In this document: positions 1-8,569 of the stretch, piece after piece | Layout of the letters: the number at the start of each line of letters is the position of its first letter | Numbering within the stretch: the first letter of the stretch is position 1 | DNA from: Pseudoxanthomonas sacheonensis | Lineage (GTDB): Bacteria; Pseudomonadota; Gammaproteobacteria; Xanthomonadales; Xanthomonadaceae | DNA: 64,000 nt | Direction: 5' to 3' | Assembly (NCBI RefSeq): GCF_010093305.1 | Contig: NZ_PDWS01000005.1 | Location: forward strand, 124,001 to 188,000 | The notes under the pieces: generated by a model | Told to the model about the DNA's origin: nothing | What the model saw: only the letters and a program-made list of their open reading frames with translations | Databases searched by the model: none | Position numbers and translations under genes: made by a program

Positions 1-16
1 GATCGTCAACAGGTTT

Positions 17-157
17 TCAGAAGTCCTTCAACCATAAAGCCACCGCTTTCATCGTCCAGCCAGCCGCATACAGACCAACGCCGAATACCGCATGCGTGAC
101 CAGACTGTTGAGGCGCGCAAGCGCGGGTCGAGGTGCAAGACGCGCGGCCATGCCCAT
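17..157 (-). CDS. Hypothetical membrane protein, C-terminal part or remnant
   Basis: Read leftward, this frame gives about 46 residues from an ATG at 157 to a TGA at 17. It ends in a hydrophobic helix around the motif LVTHAVFGVGLYAAG, followed by a short basic tail. The look is that of the C-terminal helix of small multi-helix membrane proteins such as the DUF2938/YagU-like families, but that is only an impression. The frame stays open upstream into AT-rich DNA, where I see no credible start or ribosome binding site, so it may be a 5'-degraded copy. Nothing is known of its function. An overlapping frame gives an unconvincing arginine-rich peptide. Confidence 0.3.
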   Translation of the reverse strand: MGMAARLAPRPALARLNSLVTHAVFGVGLYAAGWTMKAVALWLKDF

Positions 158-639
158 GCCGAGTTGTCCAATCCAGTCGTCGCCGAAAAAATTCGAGCAA
201 AAAAATCTGCGAGAATTATTCCGCTCACGTAGTGCGGCTGCAGTCCGGCCGCACGCTCGTCGGGTAGCTATTGGTCTACCACAGCATGACCCTGGCTTGC
301 GGAATCGACATGGACAAATCGCGCAATATGGCCGAATTGGTAACGATGAAATAATCGGTCACTCGGGGCGAGACTTGCCAATAAATTTTTGCGTGTGAGC
401 AATTGTCACGTCAAAGTGGTTTGCCGGGTTGCATCTGCGCCCCGGAGAATGGCAGCTGGAAAGACGCGCGCCGACTCGGCGTCATGTGCGACGCCCTGCG
501 TTATGCCGTCGCCTGTTCCGCGTCCAGCCATATGGAATGCCCCACTTTCCGGCGCATTCTGCGGGCTGCCGAATCGGGGGCGTTTGCGGAGCGGCGGGTC
601 AGGAAAAATCCGCGTCGATGACAGGCGGGCCGCCGGTAA
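158..639. other. Intergenic stretch without a convincing gene
   Basis: This stretch is more AT-rich at 180-400 than its surroundings, with A and T runs near 186-210 and 380-390, which could hold promoters. Around 397-411 lies an imperfect palindrome, GTGAGCAATTGTCAC; its spacing does not fit a standard Crp site. Open frames on the plus strand lack protein-like composition. I see no RNA gene. Confidence 0.4.
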
Positions 640-1383
640 TCATTCCACCCGCATCCGCATCGCATGCAGCCGCTCGAAATGCGGCCTGCATTGCTCCGCT
701 ACCTCCGCCGCCGCACCGGAAAGACTGATCTGCTTGACCACCGGCGCCTCAAAACCCGTCGATTCCCACACGTGCGCATACCAGTGCGGCGCCCAGATGC
801 CGTCGCTGTCGCGCCGGCCCGGCGGCCAATGCAGCATCCGCGCGGTGAAAGGAATGCCCAGCCAATCGCACAGGGCACGCAGATGGGGCTCGGGCGCGCG
901 CAGGAAATCCCCCGCATCCAGGATCGGCGGCGGCGAACCGGTCGCGTGCAGCTCGTCGTACAGCGCCACCTGCTGCGGCAGGCCGATATCGTCGGCGGTT
1001 ACCGTCGCCCGCGACTTCACGTAGGACGCCACCACTTCGCGCGGATCGCGGATCAGCAGCACGTTGCGCAGCCCCGCGATCCAGGCGTGGTCCATGTGCG
1101 GCAGCAGATGGTGGGTCATGTGCTTCTGGTACCACACCGCCGCGCCGCCGGGCGCCGGCCCCAACAGCGAATCGACCACCCGCCGCCAGTCGGTGTCGCC
1201 ATCGGCGATCACTTCCTCGCGCGCCGGATGGTCCAGGCCGGTGCGGTCCAGGTAGTGCGCGTACAGCGGCTCGTCGCTGACCGCGCAGTCGCCGCGGTTT
1301 TCCCAGGCGCGCATCATCGCGGTGGAAATATTGCGCGGCCCCGACCACATGGCCACCCGCACCACCTGCGCGGACGCGCTCAT
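640..1383 (-). CDS. Sulfotransferase-like protein
   Basis: This 247-residue protein has the two sulfotransferase signatures. An N-terminal loop, WSGPRNIST (about residues 13-21), matches the 5'-phosphosulfate loop of PAPS-dependent enzymes. The motif IRDPREVVASY (about 111-121) matches the 3'-phosphate-binding R-D-P element. There is no signal peptide or membrane segment, so it should be cytosolic. The start codon overlaps the stop of the upstream aminotransferase gene by 4 nt (ATGA), so the two are co-transcribed and probably translationally coupled. Pairing or fusion of this sulfotransferase type with class IV aminotransferases is known from other organisms, but the substrate is not clear. 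The family call is firm; the reaction is inferred only by family. Confidence 0.75.
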   Translation of the reverse strand: MSASAQVVRVAMWSGPRNISTAMMRAWENRGDCAVSDEPLYAHYLDRTGLDHPAREEVIADGDTDWRRVVDSLLGPAPGGAAVWYQKHMTHHLLPHMDHAWIAGLRNVLLIRDPREVVASYVKSRATVTADDIGLPQQVALYDELHATGSPPPILDAGDFLRAPEPHLRALCDWLGIPFTARMLHWPPGRRDSDGIWAPHWYAHVWESTGFEAPVVKQISLSGAAAEVAEQCRPHFERLHAMRMRVE

Positions 1384-2327
1384 GCCGGGCGCACCCGGCG
1401 GGCCGCGTCCGCGGCCGCGAACGCGCGGTACAAAGACTGCAGCCGCTGCACCATCGGTCCGCGCGCATCGTCGCCGCGCGGCTCATTGCCGATGCTGCGC
1501 TGGTCGACCGTGTGCACCGGCACCACGCCGCCGAAGGTGCCGGTGACGAAGGCCTCGTCCGCGCCGTAGACATCGGTGAGGCTGAAGGATTTCTCGAACA
1601 CCGGAATGCCGTTGTCGCGGCACAGGGCGATGACGTTGGCGCGGGTGATGCCGCCCAGGCAGTACTGGCCGGTCGAAGTCCACACCTCTCCCTTGCGCAC
1701 GATGAAGAAGTGGGTGGAGTTGCAGGTGGCGACGAAACCGTGCGGATCCAGCATCAGCGCCTCGTCGGCGCCGGCGCCGTAGGCCTGGATGCAGGCGGTG
1801 ATGCAGTTGAGCTTGCTGTGCGAATTCAGCTTGGGGTCCTGCACGTCCGGCGCGCCGCGCCGCACGTGCACCGTATACAGCGACAGGCCGCGCGCGGCGG
1901 TGTCGGTGGAGGCGGTCTTGTATTCGGGAATGATGACCACCGTGGCCGGGCCCACGGTCACGCGCGGATCCTGGTAGGGCGTGCTCTTCACCCCGCGGGT
2001 GACCATCAGGCGTACGTGCACGCCATCGCCGTGCATGCCGTTGGCGTCCAGCGTGGCGTACAAGGCGCGCGTAAGTTGCTCGCGGCTGAGGCCGATATCG
2101 AGCAGGATGGCTTTGGCTCCTTCGTACAACCGGTCCAGATGTGCATCCAGGAACAGCGGGTGGCCGCCGAGCACGCGGAACCCTTCCCACACGCCGTCGC
2201 CGAGCACGAAGCCGCTGTCGAACACCGACACCATCGCTTCGCTGCGGTGTTTCAGCGTGCCGTTTATGGAAATAAGGATGTCGGCGTTGCGTGGATCGTC
2301 GGCCGAATGCTGGGTGCCCTGGGTCAT
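1380..2327 (-). CDS. Class IV aminotransferase (branched-chain/D-amino acid type)
   Basis: This 315-residue PLP-dependent transaminase has the fold-type IV pattern. The N-terminal motif is FDSGFVLGDGVWEGFRV (about 36-52), the likely Schiff-base lysine is Lys172 in NSHSKLNCITA, and EALMLDPHGFVATCNSTHFF lies at about 189-208. In classical IlvE-type enzymes a Glu near this last motif contacts the PLP ring nitrogen; here the position reads Thr201. I think this marks a subfamily rather than a dead enzyme. The protein should act in the cytosol on amino or keto acids of unknown identity. It is the first gene of a two-gene operon with the sulfotransferase and diverges from the Rieske oxygenase across about 235 bp. 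Confidence 0.8.
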   Translation of the reverse strand: MTQGTQHSADDPRNADILISINGTLKHRSEAMVSVFDSGFVLGDGVWEGFRVLGGHPLFLDAHLDRLYEGAKAILLDIGLSREQLTRALYATLDANGMHGDGVHVRLMVTRGVKSTPYQDPRVTVGPATVVIIPEYKTASTDTAARGLSLYTVHVRRGAPDVQDPKLNSHSKLNCITACIQAYGAGADEALMLDPHGFVATCNSTHFFIVRKGEVWTSTGQYCLGGITRANVIALCRDNGIPVFEKSFSLTDVYGADEAFVTGTFGGVVPVHTVDQRSIGNEPRGDDARGPMVQRLQSLYRAFAAADAARRVRPA

Positions 2328-2562
2328 GCGCGGTCTCCTGTGTCGGAACCGATGGTAGCCGCTGGGTCCCCGCAGGCCTAGTCGGCGCGGCGGAGTCGGA
2401 TGCCACGATTCGATTCATCGGTCCGTGCGTTCCGGCGCCGGCGTCTTCACCCGTAGCCAGTGCCGTTGTCGGGGGAGATCGGGTACAGATGATTTCCTGC
2501 GCATGCGGTCGGCGTGTTCCGGTCGGTTACAGTAGCGGAACAGCCATCGTCGGTAGTCCGCC

Positions 2563-3678
2563 ATGCCCCAGCGCGCCGCAGATCTGATCGCCCAGTACGA
2601 CCCCACCTTGCCGCTGGCCGAGGCCAGCACCATCCCAGCGTCCTGGTACATCGACGAAGACATCGCCGCGCTTGAACGCAAGACCACCTTTTCGCGTACC
2701 TGGCAGATGGCCGGCCGCGCGGACCAGGTGCGCAATCCCGGCGACTACGTCACCTGCGAGATCGCCGGCGAACCCATCCTGGTGGTGCGCGGCGAAGACG
2801 GCGTGCTGCGCGGGTTCTTCAACGTCTGCCGTCACCACGCCGCGGCGGTGATGACCGAAGCCGCGGGCTGCGCGAAGAACCTGCGCTGCCCCTACCACGG
2901 ATGGACCTACACGCTGGAAGGCGCGCTGAAGGGAACCCCCAGCTTCAACAGCGAGTGCCACTTCGACCGCAGCGCGCATGGGCTGGCGCCGGTGGCGACG
3001 GCGGTGTGGGAGAACTGGGTGTTCGTGCGGCTGGATGCCGAAGGCCCCGGGCTGGAGGAATTCCTGGGTCCGCAGCTGATCGAAGAGTTCGCCGCCCTGC
3101 GGTTGCAGGATCTGCACTGGTTCGAGCGCCGGCATTACTACTTCGACTGCAACTGGAAGGTGTTCGTCGACAATTACCTGGATGGCGGCTACCACGTGCC
3201 GCACCTCCACAAAGGCCTCAACAGCGTCCTCGACTTCAAGAACTACACCATCGAAAACGGCATGCATCACTGCCTGCAGTCCAGCCCGATGGTGAAGGAC
3301 GGCGACCATGTCGATTTCTCGTCCGTGCGCGGCGGCGACCGCGCGCTGTACTACTGGCTGCATCCCAACTTCATGGTCAACTGGTACGAAGGCCAGATGG
3401 ACGTGAACCTGGTGCTGCCGCTGGGGCTGGACCGCACCGAGGTGATCTTCGATTTCTATTTCGCCGATGTGTCGGAAGCGGCGGCCGAGCGCAACCGCGC
3501 CAGCATCGAGGTGGGCAACATCATCCAGGACGAGGACATGGCCATCTGCAAATCGGTGCAGCGCGGCTTGAACTCGCGCGCCTATTCCACCGGGCGGCTG
3601 TCGATCCGTAGGGAGGCGGGGGAGCATTTGTTTCACCGGCTGTTGCATGGAGAGCTTTCCACCGCCATCGGCGGATGA
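2563..3678 (+). CDS. Rieske-type aromatic-ring-hydroxylating/choline monooxygenase-like oxygenase, alpha subunit
   Basis: This 371-residue protein carries an N-terminal Rieske [2Fe-2S] motif, C89-x-H91 and C109-x2-H112 (VCRHHAAAV ... CPYHGWTY). The C-terminal catalytic domain has the mononuclear iron pattern: His211 and His216 in DGGYHVPHLH, and an Asp in IIQDEDMAI (about 323-325). The length and the catalytic motif resemble choline or carnitine monooxygenase-like alpha subunits more than bacterial benzoate dioxygenases. No ferredoxin, reductase or beta subunit lies nearby, so electron transfer partners must be encoded elsewhere. The ATG at 2563 gives the full expected N-terminus. The substrate cannot be told from sequence. 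Confidence 0.8.
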   Translation: MPQRAADLIAQYDPTLPLAEASTIPASWYIDEDIAALERKTTFSRTWQMAGRADQVRNPGDYVTCEIAGEPILVVRGEDGVLRGFFNVCRHHAAAVMTEAAGCAKNLRCPYHGWTYTLEGALKGTPSFNSECHFDRSAHGLAPVATAVWENWVFVRLDAEGPGLEEFLGPQLIEEFAALRLQDLHWFERRHYYFDCNWKVFVDNYLDGGYHVPHLHKGLNSVLDFKNYTIENGMHHCLQSSPMVKDGDHVDFSSVRGGDRALYYWLHPNFMVNWYEGQMDVNLVLPLGLDRTEVIFDFYFADVSEAAAERNRASIEVGNIIQDEDMAICKSVQRGLNSRAYSTGRLSIRREAGEHLFHRLLHGELSTAIGG

Positions 3679-3705
3679 GCCGTCCCTCAGATCGTGACCC
3701 CTTGG

Positions 3706-3851
3706 ATCGTCATCCCCGCGAAGGCGGGGATCCAGGGACTTTAGCTTCTGCGCAGAAAGCGTGGTTCGACAAGCTCACCACGAACGGAGATCTAGAAAAT
3801 AGGTACGTGAAAGCCGAGTCCCTGGATCCCCGCCTTCGCGGGGATGACGAT
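3706..3851. repeat. Long inverted repeat (CGTCATCCCCGCGAAGGC family)
   Basis: Arms at 3706-3738 and 3819-3851 are near-perfect reverse complements, and each arm is itself palindromic around GAAGGC/GCCTTC. The spacer contains GGTTCGACAAGCTCACCACG, a sequence type common in intergenic repeats of many proteobacteria. Related elements lie at 11593, 14264 and 55121. It sits between the Rieske gene and dinB. Confidence 0.85.
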
Positions 3852-3904
3852 TCATTTTTTGTGCTCTGTCTCGGCTGCCCGGGCGACGCGGGCATAATGC
3901 GCAA

Positions 3905-4993
3905 GTGCGCAAGATCCTTCACATCGACATGGACGCCTTCTACGCGTCGGTCGAACAACGCGACGATCCCGGGCTTCGCGGCAAGCCCGTGGTGGTGGCC
4001 TGGCGCGGCGCTCGCTCGGTGGTGTGCGCCGCGTCGTACGAAGCGCGCAAGTTCGGCGTGCGTTCGGCGATGCCGGCGGTGCGTGCCGAGCGTCTGTGTC
4101 CGCAGGCGATCTTCGTGCCGCCGGATTTCGTGCGCTACAAAGCGGCTTCGAAGCAGATCCGCGATATCTTCCTGCGCCACACCGACCTGGTGGAGCCGCT
4201 ATCGCTGGACGAAGCCTATCTGGACGTCACCGAGCCGAAGACCGCTTTTCCCAGCGCCACCGCCATCGCCGAGGAAATCCGCCGGCAGATCCGCGAAGAA
4301 ACTTCGCTCACGGCCTCGGCCGGCATCGCGCCCAACAAGTTCCTGGCCAAGATCGCCTCGGACTGGCGCAAGCCCGATGGGCAGTTCGTGATCCGCCCTC
4401 AACAGGTGGAAGCGTTTCTGGCGCCGCTGCCGGTGGCCAAGATCCCGGGCGTGGGCAAGGTGATGCAGGGCAAGCTCTCGGCCCTGGGCATAGAGCTCGT
4501 CGGCGATCTGCGCGAATATCCGATGGACGAACTGCAGCGCCACTTCGGCAGTTTCGGCGCCTCGCTGTACCGGCGCGCGCGCGGCATCGATGAGCGACCG
4601 GTGCAGCCGGATCAGCCAGTGCAATCGATCTCGGCCGAAGACACCTTCGAACACGATATTCCGCTGGAAGAGCTGGCGCCGACGATCCGCAGGCTCGCGG
4701 TCAAGACCTGGGAAGCCTCGCGCAAGACCGAGCGCGTAGGGCGCACGGTGGTGCTCAAGCTGAAGACGTCGCAGTTCCGCATTCTTACCCGCAGTTTCAC
4801 ACCCGACGCGCCCCCGTCGTCGCTGGACGCATTCACCGAGATCGCCTTGTCGTTATGCGAGCGCGTCCAGCAGCCGGAAGGCACTTTGTACCGGCTGGTT
4901 GGCGTGGGCCTTGGCGGATTCCGCGAGCGCGAGGAGGCTGTGTCGCAGGGGTCGTTGTTCGAGGAAGGCCGAGGCGAAAGGGTGCCCGAATAG
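3905..4993 (+). CDS. dinB: DNA polymerase IV (Y-family)
   Basis: This 362-residue translesion polymerase has the Y-family active site: HIDMDAFYASVEQRD at the N-terminus (first acidic residues, steric gate Phe) and LSLDEAYLDVT (about 99-109, with the catalytic Asp-Glu pair). These are followed by SAGIAPNKFLAKIASDWRKP and a helix-hairpin-helix, VAKIPGVGKVMQGKL. The little-finger domain fills the rest. Length is typical. The start is a GTG at 3905; the ATG seven bases upstream is out of frame. A CATAAT hexamer at 3893-3898 lies where a -10 element would place transcription at the start codon, so a leaderless or very short-leader mRNA is possible. No LexA-like site was recognised. Confidence 0.95.
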   Translation: MRKILHIDMDAFYASVEQRDDPGLRGKPVVVAWRGARSVVCAASYEARKFGVRSAMPAVRAERLCPQAIFVPPDFVRYKAASKQIRDIFLRHTDLVEPLSLDEAYLDVTEPKTAFPSATAIAEEIRRQIREETSLTASAGIAPNKFLAKIASDWRKPDGQFVIRPQQVEAFLAPLPVAKIPGVGKVMQGKLSALGIELVGDLREYPMDELQRHFGSFGASLYRRARGIDERPVQPDQPVQSISAEDTFEHDIPLEELAPTIRRLAVKTWEASRKTERVGRTVVLKLKTSQFRILTRSFTPDAPPSSLDAFTEIALSLCERVQQPEGTLYRLVGVGLGGFREREEAVSQGSLFEEGRGERVPE

Positions 4994-5064
4994 TGCATTC
5001 GCTTCGGACCGCCACCTCCGCGAAGACGGGGGCCCAGCGCTTATGCTTTTGCACACCCACGCAG

Positions 5065-5129
5065 GTAGGTCGGGGCTACGTCCCCGACGCCGAATTCGCG
5101 CGTGCGTCGGGGGCGTAGCCCCGACCTAC
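5065..5129. repeat. Inverted repeat, GTAGGTCGGGGCTACG family
   Basis: Left arm GTAGGTCGGGGCTACGTCCC and its near complement at 5106-5129 can form a long GC-rich hairpin in the gap between dinB and the HAD phosphatase. Other copies lie at 29983-30055 and 49408-49482, with a partial one at the right edge (63983-64000). It may slow transcription leaving dinB, but it has no T-tract. Confidence 0.85.
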
Positions 5130-5207
5130 GGCGGGTGTGGTTAGACAGAAATACTGCGAACGGCATATAAGTTCTTCCATGATCTACAGCCCTATACGGA
5201 GCACGAA

Positions 5208-5855
5208 TTGGATTTTCCTTACTCGCTAGTGGTCTTCGATCTCGATGGCACTCTGGTCGACAGCGCTTCGGACATATCCGAGGCGGTCAACCGCACCCTG
5301 GTGGACTGGTCGTTGCCGCGCGTCGAGGAGTCGGTGATCCGCGGCTGGATCGGCGACGGCGCGCGTGCCTTGGTGACCAGCGCATTCGCCCATGCGGGCA
5401 GGACCGTCGACCTGGACGAAGTGATGCCCGGCTTCATGGTCCACTACGCCGAATGCCTGCTGCTGTACCCAACGGTCTACCCGGGCGTGGCGGAAACGCT
5501 GCAAGCGCTGCGCGATCGCGGCGTGGCGGTGGCGGTGTGCACCAACAAGCCGGAACGTTTCGTGCGTCCGCTGCTCGATGCGCTGGATCTGGGGGGCTAT
5601 TTCGAAGTCATCGTCGGCGGCGACACGCTTCCCGAGCGTAAGCCCAGTGCGGTGCCGCTGCTGCATGTGGTCGAACATTTCGGCCTGCAGTCGGCGCAAT
5701 GCCTGATGGTCGGCGATTCGGCCACCGATGTGGAAACGGCGGCGGCGGCCAGCATGCCGATGGCGCTGGTGACTTACGGGTACCTGCGCGGCTTCGATCC
5801 GCATGCGGTGAAAGGGGTGCGGGTGATCGACGACATGCGAGAGTTGCTGCATTAG
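5208..5855 (+). CDS. gph: Phosphoglycolate phosphatase-like HAD hydrolase
   Basis: This 215-residue cytosolic HAD-superfamily phosphatase has motif I FDLDGTLVDSA (about 10-20, nucleophile Asp11 and acid Asp13). Motif II is VAVCTNKPE, a motif III lysine lies near ERKPSAVPL, and motif IV is MVGDSATDVETA. The cap domain between motifs I and II is of the Gph/PGPase type, and length agrees with the family. It probably dephosphorylates 2-phosphoglycolate left by DNA 3'-end repair, although HAD substrate calls are never certain. The start is TTG at 5208, supported by an upstream CGGAG at a good distance and by the conserved N-terminus beginning right after it. Confidence 0.85.
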   Translation: MDFPYSLVVFDLDGTLVDSASDISEAVNRTLVDWSLPRVEESVIRGWIGDGARALVTSAFAHAGRTVDLDEVMPGFMVHYAECLLLYPTVYPGVAETLQALRDRGVAVAVCTNKPERFVRPLLDALDLGGYFEVIVGGDTLPERKPSAVPLLHVVEHFGLQSAQCLMVGDSATDVETAAAASMPMALVTYGYLRGFDPHAVKGVRVIDDMRELLH

Positions 5856-5866
5856 GCGACTTTGCA

Positions 5867-6212
5867 GCGAAGAGCAAATCCTCCCCAGCCCTCCTTTTTC
5901 AAAGGAGGGAGCAACCATCGACTCCAGACTTCCCCCAGGCATCCGATCTCTCCCAGACCTTTGACCTCCCCCTTTGAAAAAGGGGGATCAAGGGGGATTT
6001 GCTCTTGCTCTTGCCTTTGCTCTTGGCAGAAACACAAGAGCGAAGAGCAAATCCTCCCCAGCCCTCCTTTTTCAAAGGAGGGAGCAACCATCGACTCCAG
6101 ACTTCCCCCAGGCATCCGACCTCTCCCAGACCTTTGACCTCCCCCTTTGAAAAAGGGGGATCAAGGGGGATTTGCTCTTGCTCTTGCTTTTGCTCTTGGC
6201 AGAAACGCAAAA
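5867..6212. repeat. Two tandem 173-bp units, each an imperfect inverted repeat
   Basis: The sequence from 5867 to 6039 is repeated almost exactly from 6040 to about 6212, with only a few substitutions. Inside each unit, the left end (GAGCAAATCCTCCCC and a CCTCCTTTTTCAAAGGAGG palindrome) is complementary to the right end (a CCCCCTTTGAAAAAGGGGG palindrome and GGGGGATTTGCTC). Each unit could therefore fold into a long cruciform. It has no coding sense and looks like a small non-autonomous repeat element duplicated in tandem. Confidence 0.9.
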
Positions 6213-6236
6213 AAGCAGCCGAGCAAGCTCGGCTCT
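6208..6236 (-). terminator. Rho-independent terminator of btuB
   Basis: On the minus strand AGCCGAG-CTT-GCTCGGCT forms a 7-bp stem followed by GCTTTTTTG, just downstream of the btuB stop at 6246. Stem and T-tract both fit an intrinsic terminator. Confidence 0.8.
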
Positions 6237-6245
6237 ACAACGAAC

Positions 6246-8159
6246 TCAACGCGCAGGCTGGTAGCGCAGGCTCAACCCGTATTCGCGGCCGGGCTGGTTG
6301 TACCAGGCGATGGTTTCGTATTCGCGGTCGAACACGTTGGCGGCGCGCGCCTGCAGCGTCCAGTCGGCGTTCACCGCGTATTCCACGCGCAGATCCACTG
6401 TCGCGTATCCACCGACCCGGACGTTGTTGGCGGCATCGTCGTAGCGGGCGCTGGCGGCGTTGAGCGTGGTGCCGAAACGGAAGTCGCCGAAGCTGCGATC
6501 CACGTCGATGCGGCCGGTGCGCGGCGCACGGCGCGGCAGCAGGTTGTCGTAGTTGGGGTTCTCGTCGCCGTCGGCGGTCAGGCGGGCGGTGGCGCGCGGA
6601 TCGGCGTAGCTGAGCTGGGTGGACAGATCCCAGCCGGCCAGCGTCGCGGCAAAGGTAAGTTCCGCACCGCGGATGCGCGCCTTGTCGGCCTGCACCAGGT
6701 TGAAGAAACTGTCGTAGCCGGTCAACGAATCGATACGGGTCTGGAATACGTTGAAGGTCCAGTTCCAGGTTTCCGTGTACTGCCCGACACCGATGTTCAG
6801 GCTTTTGGATTCTTCTGGTTCCAATTCCGGATTGCCGCCGAACGGGTAATACAGGTCGTTGAAAGTCGGCGCCTTGAAGCCGGTGCCGTAGCTGGCGTTG
6901 AGCTTGAAGCCGTGGCTCAGATCCATGCCCCAGCCGACGCTGCCGGTGGCATGGTTGCCGAATTGCTCGTTGTCGTCGTTGCGCACACTCGCCTGCAGCT
7001 GATGCGCGCCGAAGCGGCCCTGGTATTCCAGGAACACGCCTGTGTTGTCGCGGCTGTCGATGGTGAAGGCGGTGGTGCTGGTGACATGGTCCTGCTGCCA
7101 GTCGCCGCCGGCGGTCAGCAGCTGGCCTTCGCCCAGGGCGAAGTCTGCCTGCACCGATGCGGTGTCGCGCTGGGTATCGAAGGTGTTGACGTAGCTGCGC
7201 ACGCCGGCGTCGCGGAAATACGCGTCGGACTTGTCCCACGCGCGCCCGGCCTGCACGGCGACTTTGACCCGGTCCGAGGGCGTCCAGGTCAGTTTGCCGC
7301 CGGCTACGCGCTGGGTGGTTTCGGTTTCGTTGCCGCCGAAGATGCTGCCGTCGTATTCGTTATCCGCATCGGCGTTGAGGAAGTGACCCTCCACGGCCAG
7401 CGCATCGGTCAGCTCGTAACCGCCGCGCAGCGACACCGACACGTTGCGGTAGCCGTCCAGGTCCGGCTCATCGGCGAAGCAACCCTGGAACAGCGTGCCC
7501 GACCCGCGGCAGGCATCGATGCCGTCGGTTTGCTGATACGCGCCTTCGGCGCTGATCCAGCCGCGCTCGCCGCGGTTGCTGAAGCCCGCGCTTGCTTCGC
7601 GCAGATTGTGGCTGCCGGCGCCGATGCGGAAATGCGGCGAGAAACCATCGCCGCCCTTGCGGGTGAATATCTGGATCACGCCGCCGATGGCTTCCGAACC
7701 ATAAAGACTGGAACGCGGCCCGCGGATGATCTCGATGCGTTCGATCTGATCGACCGGAAGATCCTGGAACATCGCCGTGCCGGCGGTGGCCGAACCGACG
7801 CGGATGCCGTCGAGCAGCACCAGCACGTGGTCGGATTCGGCGCCGCGCAGGAACAGCGAGGTCAGTTTGCCGGCACCGCCCTGGTTGGTGAGGTTGATGC
7901 CCGCGCGGCCTTTCAGCAGCTCCGGCAGCGAACGCGCCTGGGTGCGTTCGATCTCTTCGCGGTCGATCACCTGCGCAGGCACCAGGCTGTCTTCGATGGC
8001 CACATCGGTGCGGGTGCCGGTGACCACGATCTCGTCCAGATCGGTGGCGTCGGCGGCGGCCTCGGCGTGGGCCAGCGAGGGAAGGCCCAGCGCGATGGCC
8101 AGGGCAAGCAGGTGCTTGGCGGGGGAATGGGTGGCGGAACGGGAAAGACGGTGCTGCAT
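6246..8159 (-). CDS. btuB: TonB-dependent vitamin B12 outer membrane receptor
   Basis: This 637-residue outer-membrane receptor imports cobalamins using TonB/ExbBD energy. A signal peptide covers about residues 1-33 (cleavage near LAHA-EA), followed by a TonB-box-like DEIVVTGTR. The plug domain contains LFLRGAESDHVLVLLDGIRV and IEIIRGPRSSLYGSEAIGGV, and a beta-barrel runs to the end. The length is close to that of E. coli BtuB. The cobalamin riboswitch in its leader makes the substrate call strong. The ATG at 8159 has GGAG nine bases upstream and was preferred over the in-frame GTG at 8174. The periplasmic binding protein and ABC transporter for B12 are not in the window. Confidence 0.9.
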   Translation of the reverse strand: MQHRLSRSATHSPAKHLLALAIALGLPSLAHAEAAADATDLDEIVVTGTRTDVAIEDSLVPAQVIDREEIERTQARSLPELLKGRAGINLTNQGGAGKLTSLFLRGAESDHVLVLLDGIRVGSATAGTAMFQDLPVDQIERIEIIRGPRSSLYGSEAIGGVIQIFTRKGGDGFSPHFRIGAGSHNLREASAGFSNRGERGWISAEGAYQQTDGIDACRGSGTLFQGCFADEPDLDGYRNVSVSLRGGYELTDALAVEGHFLNADADNEYDGSIFGGNETETTQRVAGGKLTWTPSDRVKVAVQAGRAWDKSDAYFRDAGVRSYVNTFDTQRDTASVQADFALGEGQLLTAGGDWQQDHVTSTTAFTIDSRDNTGVFLEYQGRFGAHQLQASVRNDDNEQFGNHATGSVGWGMDLSHGFKLNASYGTGFKAPTFNDLYYPFGGNPELEPEESKSLNIGVGQYTETWNWTFNVFQTRIDSLTGYDSFFNLVQADKARIRGAELTFAATLAGWDLSTQLSYADPRATARLTADGDENPNYDNLLPRRAPRTGRIDVDRSFGDFRFGTTLNAASARYDDAANNVRVGGYATVDLRVEYAVNADWTLQARAANVFDREYETIAWYNQPGREYGLSLRYQPAR

Positions 8160-8291
8160 GGCGAACTTCTCCACCGCGCACGACCCGTACGCGGAATGGT
8201 GTGGTGGAGTCGCAAGCAGGGGGAAACACGAACGGAAGGCCGCAGCGCGGACCGCCGCCGCAATGCCCGCCGCATCGCAACCAGTGAACTC

Positions 8292-8507
8292 CAGGGCCGG
8301 TCTCCGGGCTTGCGAGTTGAAGGCGGCACTCGTGGGAGTGCGGCTTCGGCCGCGGCGCCTTCCCGCACCTGCGTGCAGTGGCTGATGCTCTGGCTGGCTC
8401 GCTTACCGTTGCGGGGGCAGCGCCGGACTTGCGGTTCGCGACCTGGGTCGGAACGACTCACCGGCTTCCCGTTTCAACCCGTTGGCGCGTGCCGCAGGGT
8501 CACCTTG
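8292..8507 (-). promoter_or_regulatory. Cobalamin (AdoCbl) riboswitch upstream of btuB
   Basis: The minus strand carries the conserved blocks in order. They are an AGGTGACCC start, GGGAAGCCGGTGAG, AAGTCCGGCGCTGCCCCCGC with GCAACGGTAAG, the B12-box core AGCCACTGC, GGGAAGGC, and a closing AGCCCGGAGACCGGCC. It ends about 130 bp before the btuB start. By analogy it represses btuB when cobalamin is plentiful. Confidence 0.92.
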
Positions 8508-8569
8508 AAGCGCGCGCAGTGTACGCGATGCGCGGCGGGCGGGCACGCCTGGCGTGCCCCGGGCCCAGT

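Noticed and set aside
397-411. GTGAGCAATTGTCAC as a Crp/Clp site
   Set aside because: The half-sites are seven bases apart instead of six, and no gene start is close enough.
3706-3851. Palindromic repeats as a possible CRISPR array
   Set aside because: Units are scattered, not regularly spaced, have no unique spacers, and no cas genes are present.
5852-6210. Short frames in the tandem repeats
   Set aside because: They translate the repeated non-coding units, appear twice for that reason, and have no start context.
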